Shown piece after piece: positions 5,816-13,278 of a DNA stretch of 13,817 bases. A program made the position numbers and the translations under genes. How positions within the stretch are numbered: the stretch's first letter is position 1; the number at the start of each line of letters is the position of its first letter. This DNA is from Sphingomonadales bacterium. Its GTDB lineage: Bacteria > Bacteroidota > Bacteroidia > UBA7662. The notes beneath the pieces are model-generated. The model was given only the letters and a program-made list of their open reading frames with translations. It was not told the origin of the DNA and did not search any database. Location of the stretch: positions 1 to 13,817 of the forward strand of contig VHBD01000026.1 of NCBI GenBank assembly GCA_016872125.1, read 5' to 3'.

Positions 5816-8017
5816 TCAAATAGTGTTCTTTTTAGTATACACCTCGGGCAGCCATTCTTTGAGGGCATCGGCGGCTCTTTGAAGGCGTTCCATAGGACGG
5901 CGTAGGCTATCTGGCAAGGCGTTTTCGATGTTATTGAGGCGTTGCAGGGGCTCGATGGATGGAACCGATGGATAGAGCATCAAGAGGGCGGAGCTGCCTA
6001 AATGTCCAGGGAGGTCAGTGTATTCGGGATGGTAGGAGATAGAGCCTTCCCTGGGGCAGATGAGCAGGGGTAGGTGCCCGGACGAAGAACATACGGGCAA
6101 GAAGGACTCGCAGATGACTTTACACGGATTGGCAGGATTGGGGCCTTCCGTCGAGGATTCGATGCTCATGGTCTGCGATGGGAGGCGTTTGAAATTGCCG
6201 GGAATTTGAGCCAAGTCTTCGGCTTGCAAACGATGCAGCATCGCCTCTTCTTGTTCATCGAGGTACCAATCCAGGGAGCCTCCCATTGAACGATGCATAT
6301 GTTGAATGGATTTGAGGGCCAATAGAAAACCGGGCTCCAAGGGCAAGTGGGTGGGCACCCATACGCTCATTCCGTGGAATTCCTTGAGGGATACAGAGCC
6401 ACGCAGGATGAGGATTTGCTGATTGCTATGTTTGAGAATCGAAGGAAGGACACCACCCCAGAAGCGTTCCAAGAATTGTGGGTCAGGGTTCCAGCCAAGG
6501 ATGATTTCATGGCTCTCCTTTTCGCGGGCGGCATATAAAATACCTGAGGCGATGTTAAGGTCATGCCGAAGGATTTTCTCGAGGTTACGCCCCTTGGTTT
6601 CGGCCATGTGGTCTGCGTCTTGAAGAATCTGACGAGCACGGCGGGTTGACGATGAGTCAGGATCGCTATCGGTAACAATACTAATCGCATAAAGGTTGCC
6701 GGGGAGATCAGGGTTCTGGCAGGACATGGCGAGTTCCAGCAAGGGGGACGCTGTCGCTGGATTGGATAGGGCGACCATGATGTTTTCGTCCATATCCTGT
6801 TCCGTATCGTTGGAAGGCTTGATCTGTTGCGCAATCACGCGGGCATTCCGCTCCACCACAAAGGAGCTGACCACGCAAGTAATTAACACAAGAATTATTG
6901 TTCCGTTCAGTACGTCCAAGTTGACCAACCCAATTTGATACCCGATCAAGATCACCGCAACCGTCGCCGCCGCATGGGCCGTCGAAAGCCCGAAAAGTAA
7001 TCTGCGCTGATGGGGCGTGTAGCGAAACAAAAGCCCACTGATCCGTGACGCCAACCATTTGCCTAGTAATGCTGCGCTGCTTAACACAAGGGCGATCCAT
7101 AGCGCCTGGGGTCCACGAAACAAGACTTTGACATCCACTAGCATCCCCACACTGATCAGAAAGAAGGGAATGAACAAGGCATTTCCAGCAAAGTCAATGC
7201 GCTGCATCAAGGGAGAACCGTGCGGTATGAGGCGATTCAGGGCAAGCCCGGTGAAAAAAGCCCCGATAATGCCCTCCACCCCCGCCAATTCAGCCCCAAG
7301 GCTCCCCGCGAAAACCAATGTCAAGACTAGCAGGTACGAGGTATAGGGCCCTGCATCGCTTTTGCGCAAAAACCATTTGACCAAGGGGGGTATGCCTCGG
7401 AAAACAACCCCACCGAACAGCACAAGTCGCAGGAATAGCCCACCCCAGAAAAGAGGGTCTGTACCGCCAGACTGCATGCGGGTAATCACCGGTAACATCA
7501 GGAGCACCAGGGTATCCGTGATAATGGTCCCACCAACCGCCACCGCTACAATTTCATAACGCTTTAGGCCCATGCGGCTCACCAGCGGGTAGGCCACCAA
7601 GGTATGCGTCGAAAACATCGACGAAATCAGTACCGAAGGGAGATGATCAAAGTCAAGCACCGAGGTGCATACTAACATGCCCAATCCAAAAGGGACCACG
7701 AAGGTGAGCAATCCAAAGAGGATGCTTTGGGTTTGCCTTTTGCGAAATTCTTGAAGATTCAGCTCGAGCCCGGCCAGGAACATAATGTATAGAAGCCCAG
7801 CCTTCGAAAATAGGGTGATTTGACGGCTGTCGATGATGTTGAAACCGTAAGGCCCCAAGGCCACCCCGGCCAGGATAAGGCCAACAATGCCCGGCATCCG
7901 CAAACGGTTGAACAAAAGTGGAGCAAGCAGCATGACCGCCAACACCACCGTAAATGCCGCGACAGCATTCTCGAGAGGAAGGGTGAGGTCAAACCATTCG
8001 TTCCAAGGGCGGTTCAT
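5816..8017 (-). CDS. Cation:proton antiporter, CPA2/KefB type, with large cytosolic tail
   Basis: Inner-membrane antiporter exchanging protons for Na+ or K+. Residues 15-395 of 733 form the transport domain with about 12 membrane segments. Recognisable parts are MPGIVGLILAGVALGPYGF (41-59), FLAGLELNLQEF (80-91), GGTIITDTLVLLML (162-175) with the ion-binding Asp168 in a TD motif, and FIPFFLISVGMLVD (282-295). Lys320 (LLGKWLASR) is the candidate basic residue opposite the ion site. Residues 400-733 are soluble and cytosolic: the first part (ENIMVALSNPATASPLLELA ...) looks like a universal-stress-type domain, the rest is unassigned. No TrkA-N/RCK GxGxxG motif was seen, so control probably does not use NAD binding. 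It lies 16 bp downstream of the amidohydrolase and is probably co-transcribed. Ion specificity cannot be inferred. Confidence 0.88.
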   Translation of the reverse strand: MNRPWNEWFDLTLPLENAVAAFTVVLAVMLLAPLLFNRLRMPGIVGLILAGVALGPYGFNIIDSRQITLFSKAGLLYIMFLAGLELNLQEFRKRQTQSILFGLLTFVVPFGLGMLVCTSVLDFDHLPSVLISSMFSTHTLVAYPLVSRMGLKRYEIVAVAVGGTIITDTLVLLMLPVITRMQSGGTDPLFWGGLFLRLVLFGGVVFRGIPPLVKWFLRKSDAGPYTSYLLVLTLVFAGSLGAELAGVEGIIGAFFTGLALNRLIPHGSPLMQRIDFAGNALFIPFFLISVGMLVDVKVLFRGPQALWIALVLSSAALLGKWLASRISGLLFRYTPHQRRLLFGLSTAHAAATVAVILIGYQIGLVNLDVLNGTIILVLITCVVSSFVVERNARVIAQQIKPSNDTEQDMDENIMVALSNPATASPLLELAMSCQNPDLPGNLYAISIVTDSDPDSSSTRRARQILQDADHMAETKGRNLEKILRHDLNIASGILYAAREKESHEIILGWNPDPQFLERFWGGVLPSILKHSNQQILILRGSVSLKEFHGMSVWVPTHLPLEPGFLLALKSIQHMHRSMGGSLDWYLDEQEEAMLHRLQAEDLAQIPGNFKRLPSQTMSIESSTEGPNPANPCKVICESFLPVCSSSGHLPLLICPREGSISYHPEYTDLPGHLGSSALLMLYPSVPSIEPLQRLNNIENALPDSLRRPMERLQRAADALKEWLPEVYTKKNTI

Positions 8018-8033
8018 CTGTTCTTAGCCCGGT

Positions 8034-11000
8034 TTATTCATGGGAACCGTGGTTTCCGCTTTGATCGTGGAGTTGCTCGGAGAGCAAATCTTGATCATGC
8101 AAGCCGCCAAGGTCTTCGCAGTGGTACATGCGGCGGCCTCTACGGAAGGCAGGCCCGGTGGTTGCTCCTTCACTGCGGGCTTTCAGGGCCTTTTGGACCA
8201 AACGAGTGCGAAGCACATCGCGAGCCTCGTGGTCTTTGCGGTCCGCTTCCGCTTCGTAGGCTGTTCTTCCTTCGACCATGGTGCGCAACGGATGGCTGTA
8301 CACGGAGAGGGGATGATCATTCCATAACACAAGGTCAGCGTCTTTTCCGATTTCAATGCTGCCGATACGGTGATCGACCCGGAGCATGCGTGCCGGGTTG
8401 ATGGTGACCATTTGAAGCGCGGATTCTTCGTCAATTCCCCCGTAACGAACGGCCTTGGCCGCTTCCTGGTTAAGGCGTCTGGCCATTTCCGCATCGTCGG
8501 AATTGATCGCTACATTCACGCCCATGCGATGCAAAATCGCTGCGTTGTAAGGTATAGCGTCGATGACTTCGTATTTGTATGCCCACCAATCCGCAAAACT
8601 GCTGGCATTGACCCCGTGCGCTTTCATCTTGTCAGCCACTTTGAATCCCTCCAAAATGTGGGTGAATGTATTGATCTTAAAGCCAATAGAATCCGCAACC
8701 TTCATCAGCATGTTGATTTCGGATTGTACATACGAATGGCAGGTGATATGTCTTTTGTTGTTACGGATTTCCTGCAAGGCCTCCAAGGTCAGGTCTTTGC
8801 GGTAAATTCCGGGATTCTCTTGCCGATGGCGTTCGTATTCAATGGAACGAAGAAAACCATCCATGATAGTTTGCTCTACGCCCATTCGGGTTTGCGGAAA
8901 ACGTACGGTATTGCGATCGCCCCAATTGGATTGCTTGACGTTTTCACCCAAGGCAAATTTGATAAAACCGGGGGCGCCTTCAAACTTAAGCTTTTCGGGA
9001 TTCGTGACCCCCCAACGCATACGGATCAGCTGAGTTTGGCCTCCAATCGAATTGGCCGAACCGTGCAATAAATGGCTGGTGGTCACCCCTCCTGCCAGTT
9101 GGCGGTAAATGTTCGGATCATCCGGGTCCAGGGCATCCCCTATACGCACCTCGGAGGTAATCGACCGGGTCCCCTCGTTCACCCCTCTGGTGATCGCGAT
9201 ATGGCTGTGTTCGTCAATGAGACCAGGGGTCAAATGGAGGCCTGCCGCATAAATCGTCCGGTAGTCTTGCCCTTTGAAGTGGACTTTGGGATCAAGTTTG
9301 GGACCAATGGCCGCGATTTTACCGTTAATAACCGCGACATCGGTATTCTCTAGCTTACCGCTTGCACTGCTGGTCCAAACGGTCGCCTCCCGAATTAGCC
9401 AATTGGCGGGCATCCGCGGCGTGGAAGGCGAAGTAGGTCCGTCCGGATCGTGGATACGCCCAAGATCAGCATACGGAAAAATTCTCAAACTATCCTGGGG
9501 CTCCGGGTAATGGATTTTGGTTGCGGTAGCCCCCTTGGCAGAGGAGTCGGATTTGGGGGCCGTTGCCGATCCCGCGGAATCCATCACTGCGGCAAAGGGC
9601 TGGGAGCTTTCGTCCGCGTTATTCATTCGTCCATAGAGGCTTCGTCCGCTTTGCCATAACAGCAGACGCAATGGAGAAGGAATTTCTGCAACTTTATGTT
9701 CAAACATCAATTGATAAAATTCACCTCTTCGTTCCGCCTTGGCATCAATACGGGTAGTATCGTTGGCATGCAGGACAAAGGCGGGCGCTGTAGATTTCCC
9801 GCCGCTAGATTTGGAAAGGATCGAGAGGTGAAGACCGGTGAGCGGTCCTTCGGTGATTTTGTATTTACCGCTTGCCCAACGCGCCGGACCCTCATAAGGC
9901 TTGAAGGGGTAATGCTGCCCCTGCAACCATAGCGAACGGATTTCGCTCCCCTCCTTGAACAAGGAATCGCTGGCAATAATCAGGTTGGCCAATTTACCAG
10001 GGGCGATGGAGCCCATAAGGGAATCCACACCCAGTAAGCGTGCAGGGGTGTTGGTCAGGGCCTCCATGGCCTCATCAAAAGAAAGCCCCGCCGCAATGGC
10101 TTGGCGAACAGCGGTGGGCAAGGATTCAGGCTTGTCCAAGCCGTTCGAAGTGAGGGCAATGGAGACTCCGGCTTTGCGAAGCACCGAGGCATTGGCCGGG
10201 GCCTGGTCCCAATGCACCAAAGAATTCAGGCCGATACGCTTGGCCTCCACAGGATCACTCAGATCGGGCACATCCGGAAAACGCAAGGGTAGGACAATCG
10301 TGCTCTTCAAGGCCCGAACGGCATCCAAGTACATGTACTCTTCCCCGCAGCCTTTGTACACAAAATTTCGTTTGAATTCCTGAGCAATTCGTTCGGCCCT
10401 CAAAATATCGTATTTGTTGTTGGTCACAAAGAATTGAGGCAACGAAGCAAGACGGCCAATACTTTCTAAATTCAAATCCGTAAATCCCTTGGCGGAACCT
10501 AAGCTGCGGTACCATTGCTCGTCATAAAGCGTTTGACGCATCAAGGCAATGCAACCCATCAACGAAGAAGGGTAATCCTGCGTGCTGCTTCCCTTCTCGA
10601 AGCTCCAGAAAGCCGCTGCCTCTTTGCGCAGCATGGCCTGCAGTGCCGTGGGTCCATCCGGTGCATGGGATTCGGTAGGCGCCAAAGCCTCAGGACCTTG
10701 GGGGCTGAGCAGCACCGAGGAACCCCGCGCGATGCCGTCCGCGATGTGGGCATTGACCGCCCCAAAACCGGCTTTGCGATAACCTTCCGCCCATTTGGCA
10801 TCCGGTTTGAATTCATTTGCGGCGACCTGGTCGGCACGGATGGCATCGTTGGCCCCGTAGGCCCCAGCCCTCCCCGGAAACATCTGTGGATTTTCCCTCC
10901 AAGTTCGGGCAGTGGCCCCGGAGGCTTTGTTGGTGGGGACCTCGGCGATCAATTCAATCAATGCCGGAAAGACCCATTGACCTTGGAGATCCACGGTCAC

Positions 11001-11264
11001 CGCATCGGCGGGGCAAGCGAGTTGCTTCCCCACACTGACGATACGGCCATTTCTTTCCAATAACATTGCCGAGTCCAAGGATTTACCTGCCCCCAGGTAG
11101 ATTTTACCGTTGATGAGCAAATGAGCGGGGGACCGCAAGTCCCTGACCCCGTTAAAAGGAAGGTGGGCCTGTGCCCGCGCATTTTGGGCGGCGTGGAATA
11201 CCGCGACTATGCAAAATACCCATACGAGGGCGCTGTAATTTTTCGGAAAACGTCTTTTAAACAT
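8034..11264 (-). CDS. Secreted two-part amidohydrolase, first half degenerate
   Basis: A 1,076-residue exported protein of the metal-dependent amidohydrolase superfamily. Residues 1-33 form a signal peptide (LVWVFCIVAVFHAAQNARAQA). Residues 45-450 keep the overall plan (INGKIYLG, TNTPARLLGV, GSIAPGKLANLII) but have FPALIELIAE where PGLIDxHxH should be, so this half has probably lost its metals. Residues 460-600 are a linker domain. Residues 620-1005 form the intact half: TPGLIDEHSHI with His686 and His688, KFALGEN with Lys769, His839/His843 (HITCH), FTHILEG with His869, and INSDDAE with Asp923/Asp924, then NPARMLRV and GKDADLVLW. The tail (1045-1076) is rich in His and Asp. Substrate unknown; an imidazolonepropionase- or prolidase-like peptide or cyclic amide is plausible. 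I chose the ATG at 11264 over 11306 because the signal peptide then starts normally. Confidence 0.85.
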   Translation of the reverse strand: MFKRRFPKNYSALVWVFCIVAVFHAAQNARAQAHLPFNGVRDLRSPAHLLINGKIYLGAGKSLDSAMLLERNGRIVSVGKQLACPADAVTVDLQGQWVFPALIELIAEVPTNKASGATARTWRENPQMFPGRAGAYGANDAIRADQVAANEFKPDAKWAEGYRKAGFGAVNAHIADGIARGSSVLLSPQGPEALAPTESHAPDGPTALQAMLRKEAAAFWSFEKGSSTQDYPSSLMGCIALMRQTLYDEQWYRSLGSAKGFTDLNLESIGRLASLPQFFVTNNKYDILRAERIAQEFKRNFVYKGCGEEYMYLDAVRALKSTIVLPLRFPDVPDLSDPVEAKRIGLNSLVHWDQAPANASVLRKAGVSIALTSNGLDKPESLPTAVRQAIAAGLSFDEAMEALTNTPARLLGVDSLMGSIAPGKLANLIIASDSLFKEGSEIRSLWLQGQHYPFKPYEGPARWASGKYKITEGPLTGLHLSILSKSSGGKSTAPAFVLHANDTTRIDAKAERRGEFYQLMFEHKVAEIPSPLRLLLWQSGRSLYGRMNNADESSQPFAAVMDSAGSATAPKSDSSAKGATATKIHYPEPQDSLRIFPYADLGRIHDPDGPTSPSTPRMPANWLIREATVWTSSASGKLENTDVAVINGKIAAIGPKLDPKVHFKGQDYRTIYAAGLHLTPGLIDEHSHIAITRGVNEGTRSITSEVRIGDALDPDDPNIYRQLAGGVTTSHLLHGSANSIGGQTQLIRMRWGVTNPEKLKFEGAPGFIKFALGENVKQSNWGDRNTVRFPQTRMGVEQTIMDGFLRSIEYERHRQENPGIYRKDLTLEALQEIRNNKRHITCHSYVQSEINMLMKVADSIGFKINTFTHILEGFKVADKMKAHGVNASSFADWWAYKYEVIDAIPYNAAILHRMGVNVAINSDDAEMARRLNQEAAKAVRYGGIDEESALQMVTINPARMLRVDHRIGSIEIGKDADLVLWNDHPLSVYSHPLRTMVEGRTAYEAEADRKDHEARDVLRTRLVQKALKARSEGATTGPAFRRGRRMYHCEDLGGLHDQDLLSEQLHDQSGNHGSHE

Positions 11265-11330
11265 GCTCCAAGTTAAGGAGAACTTGTTGAAATTTGCGTA
11301 AACCATCTCCTAACCCCCCCATAGCCAGCC
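11265..11330. other. Divergent promoter gap between amidohydrolase and cytochrome genes
   Basis: A 66-bp spacer between divergent start codons must carry both promoters or their ends, yet no TAnnTTTG box was found on either strand. It contains a run of seven C (11314-11320) and AAATTTG (11290-11296, plus strand), one base short of a -7 box. Nothing else was recognised. Confidence 0.4.
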
Positions 11331-12047
11331 ATGCAAACCGGAATGCTCCATACCCATACCCTGACGGTGGTCTTGTTTTTGTTGATTTACCTCATAAAAT
11401 GCGTCTTGATTTGGATCAGCCCGACCACATTGACCAAATTCACCACCAAAACCCGTATCCTCGAAATGATTGTCTCCAGCCTATTTCTGATCACAGGGCT
11501 TTATCTGGCCTATAACAACGCAAGCATTGGGGTGGGTTCTTGGTTCTGGGTCAAATTGGGGGCGGTCTTTTTGGCCATCCCTGTAGCCGTGGTCGGTTAT
11601 CGCCGTAACAACAAATTTCTCGCCACCCTCTCTTTGTTCTTGATCCTCTATTCCTACGGAGTTTCCGAAACCAGATCACCCAGAATGATTAAAAGAGATT
11701 TTGCGGAAGCTAATTTTCATCAAGCCCTCCAGACCAATCCCGAACTTGCTCAAGTGGTGACCGATCCCATGGACAAATCCGGGAAAGAAAATCCCAAATA
11801 CGACTTGGTTGCTCATGGCCGATCCGTCTTTTTGGCGCAATGCGCCCTGTGCCACGGCGATGATGGAAAGAAAGGCCTGGGAGGCGCCAAGAATCTCCAC
11901 GAAAGTCGCTTGGACAAGAACCAAATCATGGAACTCCTCATGAACGGCAAGAACAGCATGCCTTCCTACAAGAACGTTCTCAAAGAGCAGGAAATGATGG
12001 CGGTGGTGGCTTATGTGAAAATCCAATTCGGTCCCAAAGGACATTGA
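11331..12047 (+). CDS. SirB2-like membrane domain fused to a cytochrome c domain
   Basis: A 238-residue membrane-bound haem protein, probably an electron carrier with the haem facing the periplasm. Four hydrophobic segments (about 9-29, 44-61, 71-89 and 96-111) form a SirB2-like domain starting MQTGMLHTHT. A linker follows, then a class I cytochrome c domain (about 158-235) with CALCH (171-175) binding haem through Cys171, Cys174 and His175. Met210 in NSMPSY is the likely sixth ligand. An even number of membrane segments places both ends on the same side, so the N-terminus should also be periplasmic. The partner oxidase or donor is not in the window. Its stop overlaps the ATG of the next gene (TGATG), pointing to coupled translation. 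The fold assignments are good; the function is inferred. Confidence 0.82.
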   Translation: MQTGMLHTHTLTVVLFLLIYLIKCVLIWISPTTLTKFTTKTRILEMIVSSLFLITGLYLAYNNASIGVGSWFWVKLGAVFLAIPVAVVGYRRNNKFLATLSLFLILYSYGVSETRSPRMIKRDFAEANFHQALQTNPELAQVVTDPMDKSGKENPKYDLVAHGRSVFLAQCALCHGDDGKKGLGGAKNLHESRLDKNQIMELLMNGKNSMPSYKNVLKEQEMMAVVAYVKIQFGPKGH

Positions 12048-13036
12048 TGGGCTTTGCGCCAGAGGAACGTTTGCCCCTGAAGTGGACCTACCGCGGGGAA
12101 CGCATCGGCCATGCCGATTCGCTCTTGCTGATGGGTTCTTGTTTCTCCGAGCGGATGGGTAGCCGGTTGCAACGGCATCTTTTTGAGGTAAGCTGGCAAC
12201 CCACAGGGACCATTTTTGATCCTGTTTCCTTGCACGACCACCTCCATGCCTATTGGCGACTAGCCCAGGGACAAGAAATCCCCTGGAACCTCCATGAATG
12301 GCAACTTTTGGATGGGGTCTGGCATCATTGGAACTTGCATTCCAAGCTATCCCACCCCAACCTGGAACAAGCCAAGGAACAAGCGGCGCATGCCATCGAT
12401 GCGGGAGCACAAGCGCTTCAAAAGGCTCATACTTTGGTGCTTACGCTAGGGACAGCCTATGTGTATTTTCTCCGATCAAGCGGTGAACCGGTGGCGAATT
12501 GCCATCGCTTTCCGGCGAATCTTTTTGAGCGACGGCTCATGCCTGTGCAGGAAATGATGGAATCCTGGACCTTGTTGTTGCAACAAATTATGCAGTGGAA
12601 GCCTGCATTGCAGATATGGCTGACTGTAAGCCCGGTACGGCATTCTAGAGATGGCCTTATCGAAAACAACCGAAGCAAAGGTCGTTTGTTGGATTTGGCC
12701 CACGGGCTCTGCGAGCAATTTCCAAACTTGCATTATATCCCATCGTACGAGTGGCTTATTGATGTGTTACGGGATTACCGTTATTACGATACCGATTTGG
12801 TGCACCCGAATTATGCCTCCACGGCCTTCGTTTACGATCGTTTGGCTGAACATTGCATGCAGGCCGAAGCCGCCGCTTTGCTTCCTCGCATTGAGTCCCT
12901 GTTCACGGCGGACGCCCACCGTCCTCGCTTTGAGGGCAGTGAGGCGCATCAACGTTTTGAACAACAACGGGATGCCCAATGGGAAGCCTTCGCCAAGGAA
13001 TTCCCGGACATCGCGTGCAGAAGGCGTGCTCAGTGA
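12047..13036 (+). CDS. GSCFA-domain protein
   Basis: A 329-residue protein of the GSCFA family, which has an SGNH-hydrolase-like layout; activity and substrate are not known. The naming motif appears as GSCFSERMG (30-38) with Ser31 as candidate nucleophile. Further family blocks are PTGTIFDPVSL (52-62), LVLTLGTAYVY (130-140), LTVSPVRHSRDGLIENNRSK (192-211) and DTDLVHPNYAS (248-258), where Asp250 and His253 would complete a triad. The first ATG overlaps the cytochrome gene stop by one base. No signal peptide is visible, so it is probably cytosolic. Its pairing with the cytochrome may be only positional. Confidence 0.85.
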   Translation: MGFAPEERLPLKWTYRGERIGHADSLLLMGSCFSERMGSRLQRHLFEVSWQPTGTIFDPVSLHDHLHAYWRLAQGQEIPWNLHEWQLLDGVWHHWNLHSKLSHPNLEQAKEQAAHAIDAGAQALQKAHTLVLTLGTAYVYFLRSSGEPVANCHRFPANLFERRLMPVQEMMESWTLLLQQIMQWKPALQIWLTVSPVRHSRDGLIENNRSKGRLLDLAHGLCEQFPNLHYIPSYEWLIDVLRDYRYYDTDLVHPNYASTAFVYDRLAEHCMQAEAAALLPRIESLFTADAHRPRFEGSEAHQRFEQQRDAQWEAFAKEFPDIACRRRAQ

Positions 13037-13054
13037 AATTCACCTCCTGTTTGA

Positions 13055-13204
13055 ATGAAACGAAAACAAACTCCAAGGATCCTACAAATTGTAGGCATTG
13101 TCTGGGCATTATCCCATACAATCACTTGGGGCCGTCCTTGGTTCTTCCGGGTTGAAGCGTTTGATGCGATGGAAGGTGAATGGCATCATTACGGATTATC
13201 CTGA
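13055..13204 (+). CDS. Possible 49-residue small protein after the GSCFA gene
   Basis: Unrecognised. The frame begins MKRKQTPRILQIVGIVWALS, a basic start followed by a hydrophobic stretch to about residue 23, then a Trp/Phe-rich part (WGRPWFFRVEAFDAMEGEWH) and stop. It could be a small membrane or exported peptide, a decayed gene start, or chance. It contains a palindrome, CCTACAA-A-TTGTAGG (13081-13095). It starts 18 bp after the GSCFA stop, in a 241-bp gap that otherwise shows only the guaB leader repeats. Confidence 0.25.
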   Translation: MKRKQTPRILQIVGIVWALSHTITWGRPWFFRVEAFDAMEGEWHHYGLS

Positions 13205-13219
13205 TATTTTGGTGAGCCT

Positions 13220-13278
13220 ATGGCAAACAAGGGCAGGTCAAACGCCCTAAATTTGCTTGGCAAATAGAACATTTGCCA
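13220..13278 (+). promoter_or_regulatory. guaB leader with alternating inverted repeats and a 15-codon ORF
   Basis: Four short arms alternate: TGGCAAA (13221-13227), ATTTGC (13251-13256), TGGCAAAT (13258-13265) and ATTTGCCA (13271-13278). The third arm can pair with the second (6 bp, 3-nt loop) or the fourth (8 bp, 5-nt loop), and the first can pair with the fourth (7 bp). The last hairpin includes the first base of the guaB ATG. A 15-codon frame, MANKGRSNALNLLGK (13220-13267), runs across the first three arms. TAAATTTG (13248-13255) matches the TAnnTTTG box but has no TTG at the right distance. Whether this is an RNA switch, an operator or chance is open. Confidence 0.4.

Noticed and set aside
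8370..9071. 233-residue plus-strand open frame inside the amidohydrolase
   Set aside because: It runs antisense to the conserved catalytic half, has no recognisable domain, and is the kind of shadow frame expected opposite a constrained coding sequence.
11265..11306. Amidohydrolase start at 11306
   Set aside because: It would put 14 polar residues ahead of a good signal peptide; the start at 11264 is more natural, although the longer form cannot be fully excluded.
12044..12046. TTG start for the GSCFA gene
   Set aside because: An ATG follows immediately at 12047 and overlaps the previous stop as TGATG, a common coupling arrangement.
13033..13043. Palindrome GTGAA-A-TTCAC over the GSCFA stop codon as a terminator
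   Set aside because: The arms are only 5 bp with a one-base centre and no T-run follows; it cannot form a useful hairpin.
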